This document shows positions 9,591 to 17,730 of a stretch of DNA of 64,000 nt, piece by piece. Under the pieces are notes generated by a model, which was given only the letters and a program-made list of their open reading frames with translations, searched no databases and was not told the origin of the DNA. The translations under genes and the position numbers were made by a program. Origin of the DNA: Phytohalomonas tamaricis (lineage in GTDB: Bacteria; Pseudomonadota; Gammaproteobacteria; Pseudomonadales; Halomonadaceae); assembly GCF_003012345.1 (NCBI RefSeq), contig NZ_PVRV01000020.1, forward strand, positions 248,001 through 312,000. The letters are read 5' to 3'. Positions within the stretch are counted from its first letter, which is position 1, and every line of letters starts with the position of its first letter.

Positions 9591-10733
9591 CTATTTCGCA
9601 TCTGCTGCTTTGAGATCGACCCATAGCGCCCCGCTAAGTGCCACGGAAGAGTACTTGTTATTGATCGTCGTCAGGGTCTGCTGGGGATCGACCTCTTTAA
9701 ACAGGTCGGGGTGCAACCACTTCGCCATCACTTCAAGAACGAGAATGTTGTAAGGCGTATTGATCAGATGATGGAAAAGGCCATGTACCTTACCATCGGT
9801 GACAGCGGATAACTCTGCAATCAAGGAGCGCTGCATCACCTTCTCCAGCGATGCACGGGCGCGCTGTTCACTGTATCCAGGCCCAAGAACCAGTCCTCCG
9901 GTTCCTTCAAGATAAGACCCCCCCGTGGCTATGTAGACGTCCGGGTCACGCATCAGAATATATTGGGGATCGAGCTTTCCGCTTTTTTTCTTGAGCACAT
10001 CCGCGCCAATGCTGGAAGCATGCAACACGTTGATAAAGCTTTCGAAGCTGCCCTGCCCTGGAGAGTAACAGCAATCGTTCATTCCGCCTGCGTGCGCTTC
10101 GATCATCACATCAGGTTTTTTTAGCTTGTCCCCTGCCTCTTCAACCTTGTGTTGAATCTCACTGCTCGCCGCTTCATAGAAAGCGATATAACGCTCAGCG
10201 CGATCATCTGCTCCAATCAGCTGCCCTAAAGCTCTCAAGCTGGGTACCGTATCGTGCAAAGGATCCGTGGCAAAATCGATATACACTACTGGAATACCGG
10301 CTGCTTTCAGCTGGGCTAGCAGTTCGGCACTCTGCTCAGGTGGGGTCTGTGAGCGGCTTAATACTACGGCATCGGGATTAAGTGACAGAACTGTTTCAGC
10401 CGAAATGCCATGAGGGCCTGGACCGTCCCCCACGACCTTCACATTATCGAGCTCAGGAAAGCGCTGCTGGTACAGTGCGTATAACGCCTTGGAACGCTTC
10501 AGATCGCTCCCCCAGCCTGCGAGAAAACTGACCGGATCGTCACTTAGCAGAGAAAGCGCCATCAGCTGTCGGCCTTCAGCCAGGACAATATGGGCAGCAG
10601 GTTTATCGAGCACAACCTCATTGCCTTCTACATCCCGAACGGTAACCTGAGCCGCTGCTTGCGTAGCCCATAGACACCCCATCAGAAGGGGCAATATCAG
10701 GCGTGCTGCTTCATGCTTCCACCGCGCGATCAT
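9591..10733 (-). CDS. Periplasmic substrate-binding protein of an iron-siderophore/corrinoid-type ABC transporter
   Basis: This 380-residue protein has an export signal (hydrophobic to about residue 24, likely cleavage at AAA/Q near 28; an LMGC sequence could alternatively be a poor lipobox). The body follows the FecB/BtuF/TroA fold: VTVRDVEGNEVVLDKPAAHIV at the start, then the GISAETVLSLNPDAVVLS signature and a long linking helix. Substrates in this class are ferric siderophores, haem or cobalamin. The ATG overlaps the esterase stop by four bases (ATGA), so the two are translationally coupled. No permease or ATPase gene is adjacent, so it must work with components elsewhere. Iron is inferred from the esterase partner and the Fur-box match. 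Confidence 0.82.
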   Translation of the reverse strand: MIARWKHEAARLILPLLMGCLWATQAAAQVTVRDVEGNEVVLDKPAAHIVLAEGRQLMALSLLSDDPVSFLAGWGSDLKRSKALYALYQQRFPELDNVKVVGDGPGPHGISAETVLSLNPDAVVLSRSQTPPEQSAELLAQLKAAGIPVVYIDFATDPLHDTVPSLRALGQLIGADDRAERYIAFYEAASSEIQHKVEEAGDKLKKPDVMIEAHAGGMNDCCYSPGQGSFESFINVLHASSIGADVLKKKSGKLDPQYILMRDPDVYIATGGSYLEGTGGLVLGPGYSEQRARASLEKVMQRSLIAELSAVTDGKVHGLFHHLINTPYNILVLEVMAKWLHPDLFKEVDPQQTLTTINNKYSSVALSGALWVDLKAADAK

Positions 10734-11779
10734 GGCTCATCCCCATCATTTTCGGTACGACGTTCGTCATGCTCAAGTGCAAATCTCATCCCTCGGCTGA
10801 TCGCTGCCGGCAAAACCGATGAATGCGTCTCTTCGTCGAAAAGGGAGAACTTGACGTCCAATGCCTGTGGATCAAGCGCCTTGAGGCGCTGCCCCAGCTC
10901 ACGAGTATTGTCGATCATCTTATGGCTGCGCCGTCGCGCAGCTACCACACTGGCATCATCACGCTGCCGCTCACCAGGACTCAACGCCTGCTCATACTCA
11001 CCTACGGTCAGCAACAGGCGAATGTTTGGTAGACCACTTCGCGTAATCCGTTCTGACAGATAACGTTCATAATGAAGAATTACGCCGTCGTTCCACCATA
11101 TTGCGGGGCTGGCCGCCACATAGGTATTGAAGGCTTCCGGATGTGTAAACAGGGTATAAAGTACGAAGATTCCCCCCAACGAATGACCGAATATAGCTTG
11201 TCGATGCTCATCGACGGGATAGTTGCGTGCGATACGCGGCATCAGGTCACGTTCAAGAAAATCATAGAAGCGATCTGCCCCGCCGAAATGCCAGTTGCGC
11301 CGAGTAAGCTCCAAGGCATTTTTCCATCCTGTGGGAGACGGCGGCGTATAGTCGATGGCCCTGCGCGTCATGTCAAAAGGCGCCTCGGTAGGATAGCCAA
11401 TCCCGACAATGATAGCTTTGTCGACGCGCTCACTGCCTTGGATGAAGCTCTGGGTGCGCATGGCATCCACCATGGTGGAAAACGTAGCGTTCCCATCCAG
11501 CGTGTAAATGACAGGGAAACCCGTCGGCGGTGGCGGTGTATCGGGTACCGACAACATGATGCGATAGGGCGCTCCGCCCCAGGAAGGTGCCATATCCCAG
11601 CGCTTGGCATCCATCACGGTAACATTCTTGATCGATGAAAAATGGGGCGTCATAGGCTCCATTTCTGCCCATGCACTAACCGATAACAGAAGTCCGAATA
11701 GAGCTGTCAGCCCAGCGGCAACGCCTCTGCATCTGCTTGTACCAAAATGCCGGTGCCTGCAACGTAAAGTACGTGTCAT
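10730..11779 (-). CDS. Secreted alpha/beta hydrolase of the siderophore-esterase (IroE/Fes, esterase D) type
   Basis: A 349-residue protein with a signal peptide ending near AWA/E at residue 38. The body is of the esterase D superfamily: FPVIYTLDGNATF near 88-100, the nucleophile elbow GHSLGG with Ser200, AASPAIWW after it, and a probable catalytic His in EETHSS near 315. This combination is characteristic of IroE-like trilactone siderophore hydrolases. Likely role: hydrolysis of a ferric siderophore or related ester in the periplasm, feeding the coupled binding protein. The start has a good ribosome-binding site (CAGGA, 7 bases before ATG). A Fur-box-like site lies about 150 bases upstream. 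The exact substrate is unknown. Confidence 0.8.
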   Translation of the reverse strand: MTRTLRCRHRHFGTSRCRGVAAGLTALFGLLLSVSAWAEMEPMTPHFSSIKNVTVMDAKRWDMAPSWGGAPYRIMLSVPDTPPPPTGFPVIYTLDGNATFSTMVDAMRTQSFIQGSERVDKAIIVGIGYPTEAPFDMTRRAIDYTPPSPTGWKNALELTRRNWHFGGADRFYDFLERDLMPRIARNYPVDEHRQAIFGHSLGGIFVLYTLFTHPEAFNTYVAASPAIWWNDGVILHYERYLSERITRSGLPNIRLLLTVGEYEQALSPGERQRDDASVVAARRRSHKMIDNTRELGQRLKALDPQALDVKFSLFDEETHSSVLPAAISRGMRFALEHDERRTENDGDEP

Positions 11780-12139
11780 GTAAAATTCCTGACCAAGCTG
11801 CAGCGGTCTACGGTCTTGGCACCTACGCTATCAAGGACGCGTTGGCAACGCTTTCGCAGACAACCACTCATAGAAGGTAACAATTAAGCGTAAAAATGTG
11901 TCATTACGCTAACACTCTGAAAATTTGGATGGTAATGATAATAATGTTTCTTTCTCTCTTTTGCGATAAAACAACATGAAATTACATGCTTACTACAATA
12001 TTGCCGTCAAAACCGCCTAATCCGTTTACTGGCTCAGGAGGGCTATTGCAATCTTCGCTATCGCGGTGCATTGCTGTACCGTCTTTAGGCACTCTTTCAG
12101 CTTCATCAGTCAGTTGCAGCCGTTAGGAGAAAGAATCAC
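11780..12139. promoter_or_regulatory. Divergent regulatory region between the esterase operon and the SIMPL gene
   Basis: A 360-base gap that is AT-rich in its centre. It holds the Fur-box match (11931-11949) and, 21 bases closer to the esterase gene, a 7-base inverted repeat AGCGTAA (11887-11893) / TTACGCT (11904-11910). No convincing gene or structured RNA was seen. Confidence 0.5.
11931..11949. promoter_or_regulatory. Candidate Fur box
   Basis: GGTAATGATAATAATGTTT matches the 19-base Fur consensus GATAATGATAATCATTATC at 14 of 19 positions, including an uninterrupted 10-base core TAATGATAAT. It lies upstream of the siderophore-esterase/binding-protein operon, which is where Fur control would be expected. 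Confidence 0.6.
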
Positions 12140-12886
12140 ATGCATATTCTGAAGACCATTACCGCCATATCACTGCTATGTCTGCCACTGCCTCTTCTTG
12201 CTGCCGAAGACGTGTCTCGCCTGCAGGTCCAAGCTGAAGCGAGTATTGATACGACGCCCGACAAGGCGATGATCACCGCTTCACTATGGGAAACGACACC
12301 TACTTTTACAGCCGATAACGCAAGTAGTTCCGCACAGAGCAATGCACTTAAACAAGCCAGAGAACGCCTTGAAGCGCGAACCTCTAAACTGCTTCAAGCC
12401 CTTGAGCAGGCAGGCGTTGCTCACAACAATATCCATGCAGGAAGCTTGGTCGTTCAACCGGAATCATTGCCCAATAGCGAGGAGGCGCGCGAGACCTCGC
12501 AACAAACACGCATTCGTATCGAACGTCCCTTGAACGTTACACTTGATGATCTTTCGCAGGTTGCCACCATAATCGATGCGTTGATTGCGGTCGGTGTCAA
12601 TCGGTTTGATGGCATCAGTTATGACGTGGCTGATCGCAGCAGCATAGAAAACGAGGCATTAGTCGCCGCTATCGAACGAGCCAGACATAAGGCCCGTCTC
12701 ATGGCAGAAACCCTTGGTGTGAAACTCGGCACGGTTGTTGATGTACAGGAAACCCGTACTCCCGTTTTTCGCCCGCTGATGATGGCAGTATCCGAAACAG
12801 CGCGCGCCAAGAGCGCCGATTACAACCCAGGCGATATGCGTGTCGATGCAGGGGTTATGGTCACTTGGCAAATTTCACCTCAGTAG
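12140..12886 (+). CDS. SIMPL domain periplasmic protein (YggE/DUF541 family)
   Basis: A 248-residue protein with a clear signal peptide (cleavage near LLA/AED at residue 21) followed by one SIMPL (DUF541) domain. The pattern is LQVQAEASIDTTPDKAMITASLWE at the start of the mature protein, a long helical middle, then VATIIDALIAVGVNRFDGISYDV and a C-terminal strand RVDAGVMVTWQI. Members such as E. coli YggE are associated with oxidative stress tolerance and outer-membrane integrity, without a known enzymatic activity. The ribosome-binding site is AGGAGAAAGAATCAC then ATG. It is divergent from the iron operon and closed by a strong terminator. Confidence 0.85.
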   Translation: MHILKTITAISLLCLPLPLLAAEDVSRLQVQAEASIDTTPDKAMITASLWETTPTFTADNASSSAQSNALKQARERLEARTSKLLQALEQAGVAHNNIHAGSLVVQPESLPNSEEARETSQQTRIRIERPLNVTLDDLSQVATIIDALIAVGVNRFDGISYDVADRSSIENEALVAAIERARHKARLMAETLGVKLGTVVDVQETRTPVFRPLMMAVSETARAKSADYNPGDMRVDAGVMVTWQISPQ

Positions 12887-12901
12887 CTTTATCTGAAGCA
12901 T

Positions 12902-12928
12902 AAAAACGGGCTGACACAGCCCGTTTTT
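12902..12928. terminator. Bidirectional terminator between the SIMPL and NSS genes
   Basis: A perfect 12-base-pair stem, AAAAACGGGCTG with CAGCCCGTTTTT, around a 3-base loop, lying between convergent genes. The A and T runs serve both strands. Confidence 0.9.
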
Positions 12929-12946
12929 GTGGATCTCATCTCGGTT

Positions 12947-14401
12947 TCAGCCAGCAGCATGCCTTCTCGACAACGTCTCGCCAAGTAGCGCCAACGCCGC
13001 GATAATCGCGACGATCCAGTACCACTGGTGACTCAGGTCCAACGTAAACCACCCCAAAGCATCAAGGAAAATCATGATGATGCAAACAGGCGTCACATAG
13101 CGCAGTAAGAAGCGCCATAACCGCCAGGCCATACCTGTTAGACCAATCTCATCGCGAAGGCTGTCGGCATTGAAGATATATCCGGCCAGAATCGCAGTCA
13201 TCAGGCCACCTAACGGCATCATCCAGCGAGAAGTGATGTAATCAAGCCAGTCGAATACCGTCATTCCCAACGCCTTCCAATCTGCACCGACATTGAATGA
13301 CATCACCGCAAACAGACTAATGATCCAGAGCACGAAACCCACCCCAATACTGAGACGACCCCGCGTATATGGCGTGTGCGTTTCAAGGAATGAGATGGTT
13401 GCCTCGACCATAGAAATCGATGAAGTAAGTGCTGCCAATGACAGCATGACGAAAAATACCAGAGCAAAAATACTGCCAAACGGCATTTGATCGAAGGCCA
13501 GCGGCAAGCTCATGAAGATCAGCCCAGGACCAGAAGAAGGATCCATACCGTTAGCGAAGATAATAGGGAAAATAGCTAGTCCGGCCATCAAGGCCACAAC
13601 CGTATCGCAAAATGCTACAAGCAATGTCGTCTGGGCGATCGAGCGTCCTGCCGGTAAGTAAGCCCCGTACGTCAGAATGGCCCCCGAAGCAAGGCTCAGG
13701 GTAAAGAAGGCGTGCCCTAGCCCCGCAAGCAGAGCTTCACTGGAGATTTTCGAGAAATCAAACGCAAACAGGAAATTTACACCTTCTTTGAAACCACCGG
13801 AAAATGCCGCATAGACAATCATGATCGCCAGCAGCAAGACCAGTCCGGGCATCATCCAATTGACACTTTTCTCAATGCCTTCCTGAACACCACGCCCCAC
13901 GATGACCATCGTCAATACCGTAACCAGCGTACTCCAACCGCCTAACGTCCAGACATTGGAATTAGTTGCCTCAAACAAGGCGCCATAAGCCTCAACGCTC
14001 GGCAGGCCCAGTCCGCCACTGAGCGTCTTCCAGACATAAGAAAACGCCCAGCCGGCGACCACGACGTAAAAGCATAGAATAAGAAAACCGCAGAGCATCG
14101 CCACCCAGCCGACCAGCGACCATAGTTCACTACGCTGCGATTCTCGCGCAAGCCGCTTCAAGGCATCGACCGGACTGCCCCGCCCGCGTCGACCAAAAAC
14201 GATTTCAGCCATCATGATGGGCACGCCAAGCGCCACGATACACATCAGGTAGACCAGTACAAACGCGGCGCCACCGTACTCACCCGTCATGTAAGGAAAT
14301 TTCCAGATGTTGCCAAGCCCTACGGCTGAGCCGGTAGCGGCAAGAACGAAGCCCCAACGCCCTGCCCATAGGGTCGGCTTGACTTGTTGTTGTGTCGTCA
14401 T
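12947..14401 (-). CDS. Sodium-dependent transporter, neurotransmitter:sodium symporter (NSS/SNF) family
   Basis: A 484-residue protein with about 12 membrane segments. The N-terminal signature WAGRWGFVLAATGSAVGLGNIWKFPY is the first NSS helix that carries the Na+ and substrate sites, followed by GGAAFVLVY and PIMMAEIVFGRRGRG. Bacterial relatives (LeuT, TnaT, MhsT) import amino acids with Na+. The predicted chain ends with short cytosolic residues. The start is preceded by AAGG in GAAGGTATTGC. It is divergent from the K+ uptake genes. The substrate is not predictable here, though an amino acid is most likely. Confidence 0.9.
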   Translation of the reverse strand: MTTQQQVKPTLWAGRWGFVLAATGSAVGLGNIWKFPYMTGEYGGAAFVLVYLMCIVALGVPIMMAEIVFGRRGRGSPVDALKRLARESQRSELWSLVGWVAMLCGFLILCFYVVVAGWAFSYVWKTLSGGLGLPSVEAYGALFEATNSNVWTLGGWSTLVTVLTMVIVGRGVQEGIEKSVNWMMPGLVLLLAIMIVYAAFSGGFKEGVNFLFAFDFSKISSEALLAGLGHAFFTLSLASGAILTYGAYLPAGRSIAQTTLLVAFCDTVVALMAGLAIFPIIFANGMDPSSGPGLIFMSLPLAFDQMPFGSIFALVFFVMLSLAALTSSISMVEATISFLETHTPYTRGRLSIGVGFVLWIISLFAVMSFNVGADWKALGMTVFDWLDYITSRWMMPLGGLMTAILAGYIFNADSLRDEIGLTGMAWRLWRFLLRYVTPVCIIMIFLDALGWFTLDLSHQWYWIVAIIAALALLGETLSRRHAAG

Positions 14402-14598
14402 GCAATACCTTCTATCGAGTCGACCGCGTACCGGTCAAAGCGGCAATTCTATCGCGCCTGTCATCATGTGGCGACGCTAACCTGATGCTGGCATGACGTT
14501 GACGCTTATGACACTCTCAGCAGCACCGTTAAAACTAAAATGGCGGCCAAACATCATTGACTACCGTCAATGCTTTTTAATATTTACAGGGAGGCATC

Positions 14599-15255
14599 AT
14601 GAGCCGGCAGTTTGCGATCATTGGGTTAGGGTACATGGGCAGTACTGTCGCACTCGAATTGCGTCGTCAACATCATGAAGTGCTCGGTATCGATAGTGAT
14701 GAAAAACGTGTCAATGCCATAGCCGATCAGTTGAGCCACGCGGTTATCGCTGACCCAAGCGATGAAAAGGCCCTTGAAGAGTTAGGACTGGATCAATTCG
14801 ATGCGGTATTTATCGATATCGATCAGAGTATCGAAGCCAGCATGATGTGTACGTTGTATGCCAAGGAAATCGGGGTCAAGGAGCTGTGGGTAAAAGCGCA
14901 CTCAGACGATCATCAAAAGCTGCTCTCACGGCTTGGTGCTGACCATATTGTCCATCCGGAATATGACATTGGTATCCGTGTCGCAGAAAGCCTGAGCTAT
15001 CACGCCGTACTCGATTTCATCCATCTCGGCGAGCAAGATTACGTCGTTGAAATCAAGGCCACCGAGCGCCTCGTCAAACAGTGCCAGAGCGTTGAACAAT
15101 TGGGCCTGCGAGACGAAATGGCACGTGTCATCGCAATCAAACGCGGCGATCAGTTAAATTGCCATCCCGAAGCGGCTACCGAACTGCAGGCCGACGACCG
15201 TCTCGTCATGATCGGAAAGCTCGATGCCCTGCGCCAATTCGGCGATAAGCTCTGA
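14599..15255 (+). CDS. ktrA: K+ uptake regulatory subunit, KtrA/TrkA type
   Basis: A 218-residue cytosolic protein: an RCK N domain with the nucleotide-binding GLGYMGSTVALEL at residues 8-20 and an acidic end-of-strand residue in VLGIDSDE, then a TrkA-C domain (EIKATERLVKQCQSV...DDRLVMIGK). A single RCK unit of about 220 residues is the size of KtrA, not of the duplicated E. coli TrkA. It gates the membrane subunit encoded 40 bases downstream in response to ATP/ADP or NAD(H). The ribosome-binding site is CAGGGAGGCATC then ATG. Confidence 0.88.
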   Translation: MSRQFAIIGLGYMGSTVALELRRQHHEVLGIDSDEKRVNAIADQLSHAVIADPSDEKALEELGLDQFDAVFIDIDQSIEASMMCTLYAKEIGVKELWVKAHSDDHQKLLSRLGADHIVHPEYDIGIRVAESLSYHAVLDFIHLGEQDYVVEIKATERLVKQCQSVEQLGLRDEMARVIAIKRGDQLNCHPEAATELQADDRLVMIGKLDALRQFGDKL

Positions 15256-15295
15256 CATGCATACTCTGCCAGCATAAACTCATGATGAACACGCC

Positions 15296-16663
15296 ATGAC
15301 GCAGTGGAAACGCTTTATTCATCCGGCCCGCCGCCTACATCACGGCACCGTTTTACGCCTACATCCCCCCGAAATACTGCTGCTCAGCTTCGTCATGCTC
15401 GCCGTTATCGGCATGCTGTTTCTGAAGCTTCCCTTTGCCAGCGTTACCACAATGACGTGGCTGGAAGCGCTATTCACGGCAACGTCAGCGATTACCGTCA
15501 CCGGCCTCGGTGTCATTAACACCGGTCAGGACCTGACCTTCTATGGGCAACTTATCATTCTGGTCCTGATCCAGATTGGCGGTCTCGGACTCATGACGTT
15601 CGCATCGCTTACTCTGGTATTACTCGGAGGACGCTTGCCACTAAACCAGAAGAATCTGGTCCGTGAATCGCTCAATCAGACGTCACTGAGTAACCTGATG
15701 GGAATAGTACGTGTCGTCATCATATTCTCGTTCATCATGGAGATTACAGGCACGTTACTGTTATCGCTAAGCTGGGTGCCGCACTACGGTTTACAACACG
15801 GCCTCTGGGTAAGCATGTTTCACGCCATTTCGGCATTCAACAACGCGGGGTTTTCCACCTGGTCCGATAGCCTGCGCGGAGAAGTCACCAATCCACTCGT
15901 CAACTTCGTCATATCTTTCTTGTTCATTACTGGCGGCTTGGGCTTTGCGGTGATTAGCGAGTTATATGAGAAACGCTCGTTGTTCAATCTGTCCATGCAA
16001 GCGAAGCTGATCATTTACACCACCATTGCGCTTAATGTCGTTGCCATGGGGTTATTTTTACTCTTGGAATGGCATAACCCTGCAACATTGGGAGGGCTCG
16101 ACAGTCTCGGCGTGAAATTACAAGCCGCCTGGTTTCAGGCAGTCACCCCACGCACGGCAGGTTTCAATACGCTGGATACCGCCGCTCTAACCACGCCCAG
16201 CGTTCTATTGATCATGCTTCTGATGGTGATTGGCGGTGGGCCCAGCTCGACCTCAAGCGGCATCAAAGTCACGACTTTTGTTGTCCTGTTTCTCACTGCA
16301 CGGGCGTTTCTACGCGGCAACAAGGAACCGGACGTCTTCAGGCGCAGTCTTTCTCAGGAAACAGTGATGAAGGCAATATCTGTGGCGCTGGCGGCAGTGA
16401 GCCTGATCTTTGTTGCCCTCTTTCTGCTCACTGTTACGGAACCCAAGCTGCCTTTTATCAATTTGGCCTTCGAGACCGTTTCGGCCTTCGGCACAGTGGG
16501 GCTATCGCGCGGTATCACCAGCGAGCTGTCCGGCTGGGGACAAATCATTCTGATCATAACCATGCTACTGGGGCGCGTTGGCCCCTTGGCACTTGGATAT
16601 TTCCTGGCAACGAATAAGCACAGTGGCATGCGCTATGCCGAAGGGCGGATTCAGATTGGCTGA
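15296..16663 (+). CDS. ktrB: K+ uptake membrane subunit, KtrB/TrkH family
   Basis: A 455-residue membrane protein of the superfamily of K+ transporters. The four pore-loop segments are visible with their filter glycines: TGLGV near 68, NNAGFS near 182, TAGFNT near 288 and FGTVGLS near 400. A glycine-rich GGGPSSTSSGIK segment after the third repeat matches the intramembrane gating loop of KtrB. It mediates Na+-coupled or membrane-potential-driven K+ uptake, a first response to osmotic upshift, and pairs with the upstream RCK subunit. The start lacks a strong ribosome-binding site. The stop codon lies within a terminator hairpin. Confidence 0.9.
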   Translation: MTQWKRFIHPARRLHHGTVLRLHPPEILLLSFVMLAVIGMLFLKLPFASVTTMTWLEALFTATSAITVTGLGVINTGQDLTFYGQLIILVLIQIGGLGLMTFASLTLVLLGGRLPLNQKNLVRESLNQTSLSNLMGIVRVVIIFSFIMEITGTLLLSLSWVPHYGLQHGLWVSMFHAISAFNNAGFSTWSDSLRGEVTNPLVNFVISFLFITGGLGFAVISELYEKRSLFNLSMQAKLIIYTTIALNVVAMGLFLLLEWHNPATLGGLDSLGVKLQAAWFQAVTPRTAGFNTLDTAALTTPSVLLIMLLMVIGGGPSSTSSGIKVTTFVVLFLTARAFLRGNKEPDVFRRSLSQETVMKAISVALAAVSLIFVALFLLTVTEPKLPFINLAFETVSAFGTVGLSRGITSELSGWGQIILIITMLLGRVGPLALGYFLATNKHSGMRYAEGRIQIG

Positions 16664-16669
16664 ATCCGC
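16645..16669. terminator. Terminator hairpin overlapping the ktrB stop codon
   Basis: GCGGATTCAG (16645-16654) pairs perfectly with CTGAATCCGC (16660-16669) around a 5-base loop. The ktrB TGA (16661-16663) is inside the descending arm. The convergent exporter gene ends 22 bases further on. Confidence 0.6.
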
Positions 16670-16684
16670 TTGTGGAAGCAGGCA

Positions 16685-17308
16685 TTAACGATTGTAGGCG
16701 AAAGCCAACAGAGAAAGCGCGATTCCCCACATCACGATCCCAATAAAGGTGTTCAGGATGCGCCATGTAAATGGCGTGGCAAACAATGGACGTAGCAGTC
16801 GTGCACCATAGCCGAGCCCAAAAAACCATAAAAAGGACCCCAGCAAGGCACCGGTAATAAACAGCCATTTCTCCACGTGATCCAGCGTCACCGCGAGACT
16901 GCCCACAATGACAACGGTATCGAGATAAACATGAGGATTGAGTAGCGTGACAGCTAGCGTCGCCAGGATAGAAGACGTCAGCGTCTTCGCCACGCCATCA
17001 TTGGTTTCAGTCTCCAACGATTGCTCGCCCTGCCAGGCGGCACGAAACGACAAGGCACCATAGACAAACAGAAAACCGGCACCCGCCAAGGTTATCAGCC
17101 TGGTCAACTCCGGCGACTGCGCGAAAATTCGCCCTACTCCAAAGATGCCCAGCGTCATCAATACAGCATCACAGAAAAAACAGAGCATGCAGATCAGACC
17201 AATGTGACGCTTAAGCAGCCCCTGCTTCAATACGTACGCATTCTGGCTGCCGATGGCCACAATCAGACTGGTCGCGGTGAAAAAACCTTTAGCCGCAATT
17301 TCCATCAT
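16685..17308 (-). CDS. argO: LysE/ArgO family amino acid exporter
   Basis: A 207-residue inner-membrane protein with about six membrane segments. Family motifs are AIGSQNAYVLKQGL near residue 17 (the GPQNA signature with Ser for Pro) and TLLNPHVYLDT near 120. LysE/ArgO proteins export basic amino acids such as lysine and arginine, or their analogues. The start overlaps the stop of the ACT-domain gene by 4 bases (ATGA) and follows AAGGAGAATGCGGC, so it is the third gene of an operon with the dioxygenase and ACT genes. An ArgP-like regulator is divergent from this operon, as LysG is from lysE and as ArgP controls argO in E. coli. The exported compound is inferred. Confidence 0.85.
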   Translation of the reverse strand: MMEIAAKGFFTATSLIVAIGSQNAYVLKQGLLKRHIGLICMLCFFCDAVLMTLGIFGVGRIFAQSPELTRLITLAGAGFLFVYGALSFRAAWQGEQSLETETNDGVAKTLTSSILATLAVTLLNPHVYLDTVVIVGSLAVTLDHVEKWLFITGALLGSFLWFFGLGYGARLLRPLFATPFTWRILNTFIGIVMWGIALSLLAFAYNR

Positions 17309-17703
17309 GCCGCATTCTCCTTGACGCCAATATGGGCACGACGCAAGGCATCAAGGGCGACGTCGAGCCGCTCGCCCTTGACAAAAATATGGTCAGTCGA
17401 AAATGCCGAGCATACCAGCACGCTTACTTCCGCTTCGGCCAAGGGTGACAGCACCTGCACCAAGGCACCGTGGATGTCGAAGGGCAACGTGCCATCAATG
17501 GTCAAACGACGCCACCCAGCTTCCTTTACCTCTCCATCGATACGGCACTCATCGGCGGCAATGATCGTTGCCTCGCCTTGTGCATACATCAAGGCCATAA
17601 AATAAGTAGAAGCAGGATCAGAAAGCTCGCCAGGCGAGTAACTACGCGGCAATTTATAAATAGTGTAATCAGCGTCGCATAACGACAATTCATAACGACT
17701 CAT
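17305..17703 (-). CDS. ACT-domain protein (COG3603/ACT_7-like), putative amino acid sensor
   Basis: This 132-residue soluble protein resembles stand-alone ACT-domain proteins of the COG3603 type. The C-terminal half reads WRRLTIDGTLPFDIHGALVQ, then ALVQVLSPLAEAEVSVLVCSAFSTDHIFVK, the beta-alpha-beta pattern seen in tandem ACT_7 folds that also occur in the eukaryotic arginine sensor CASTOR1. Members presumably bind an amino acid; none in bacteria has a firmly assigned job that I can cite. It sits between the dioxygenase (27-base gap) and the exporter (4-base overlap), so a role in sensing or modulating the amino acid handled by the operon is inferred. The ribosome-binding site is AGGAAAATTAG then ATG. 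Confidence 0.75.
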   Translation of the reverse strand: MSRYELSLCDADYTIYKLPRSYSPGELSDPASTYFMALMYAQGEATIIAADECRIDGEVKEAGWRRLTIDGTLPFDIHGALVQVLSPLAEAEVSVLVCSAFSTDHIFVKGERLDVALDALRRAHIGVKENAA

Positions 17704-17730
17704 CTAATTTTCCTGAAAATTGCCCGCAGA

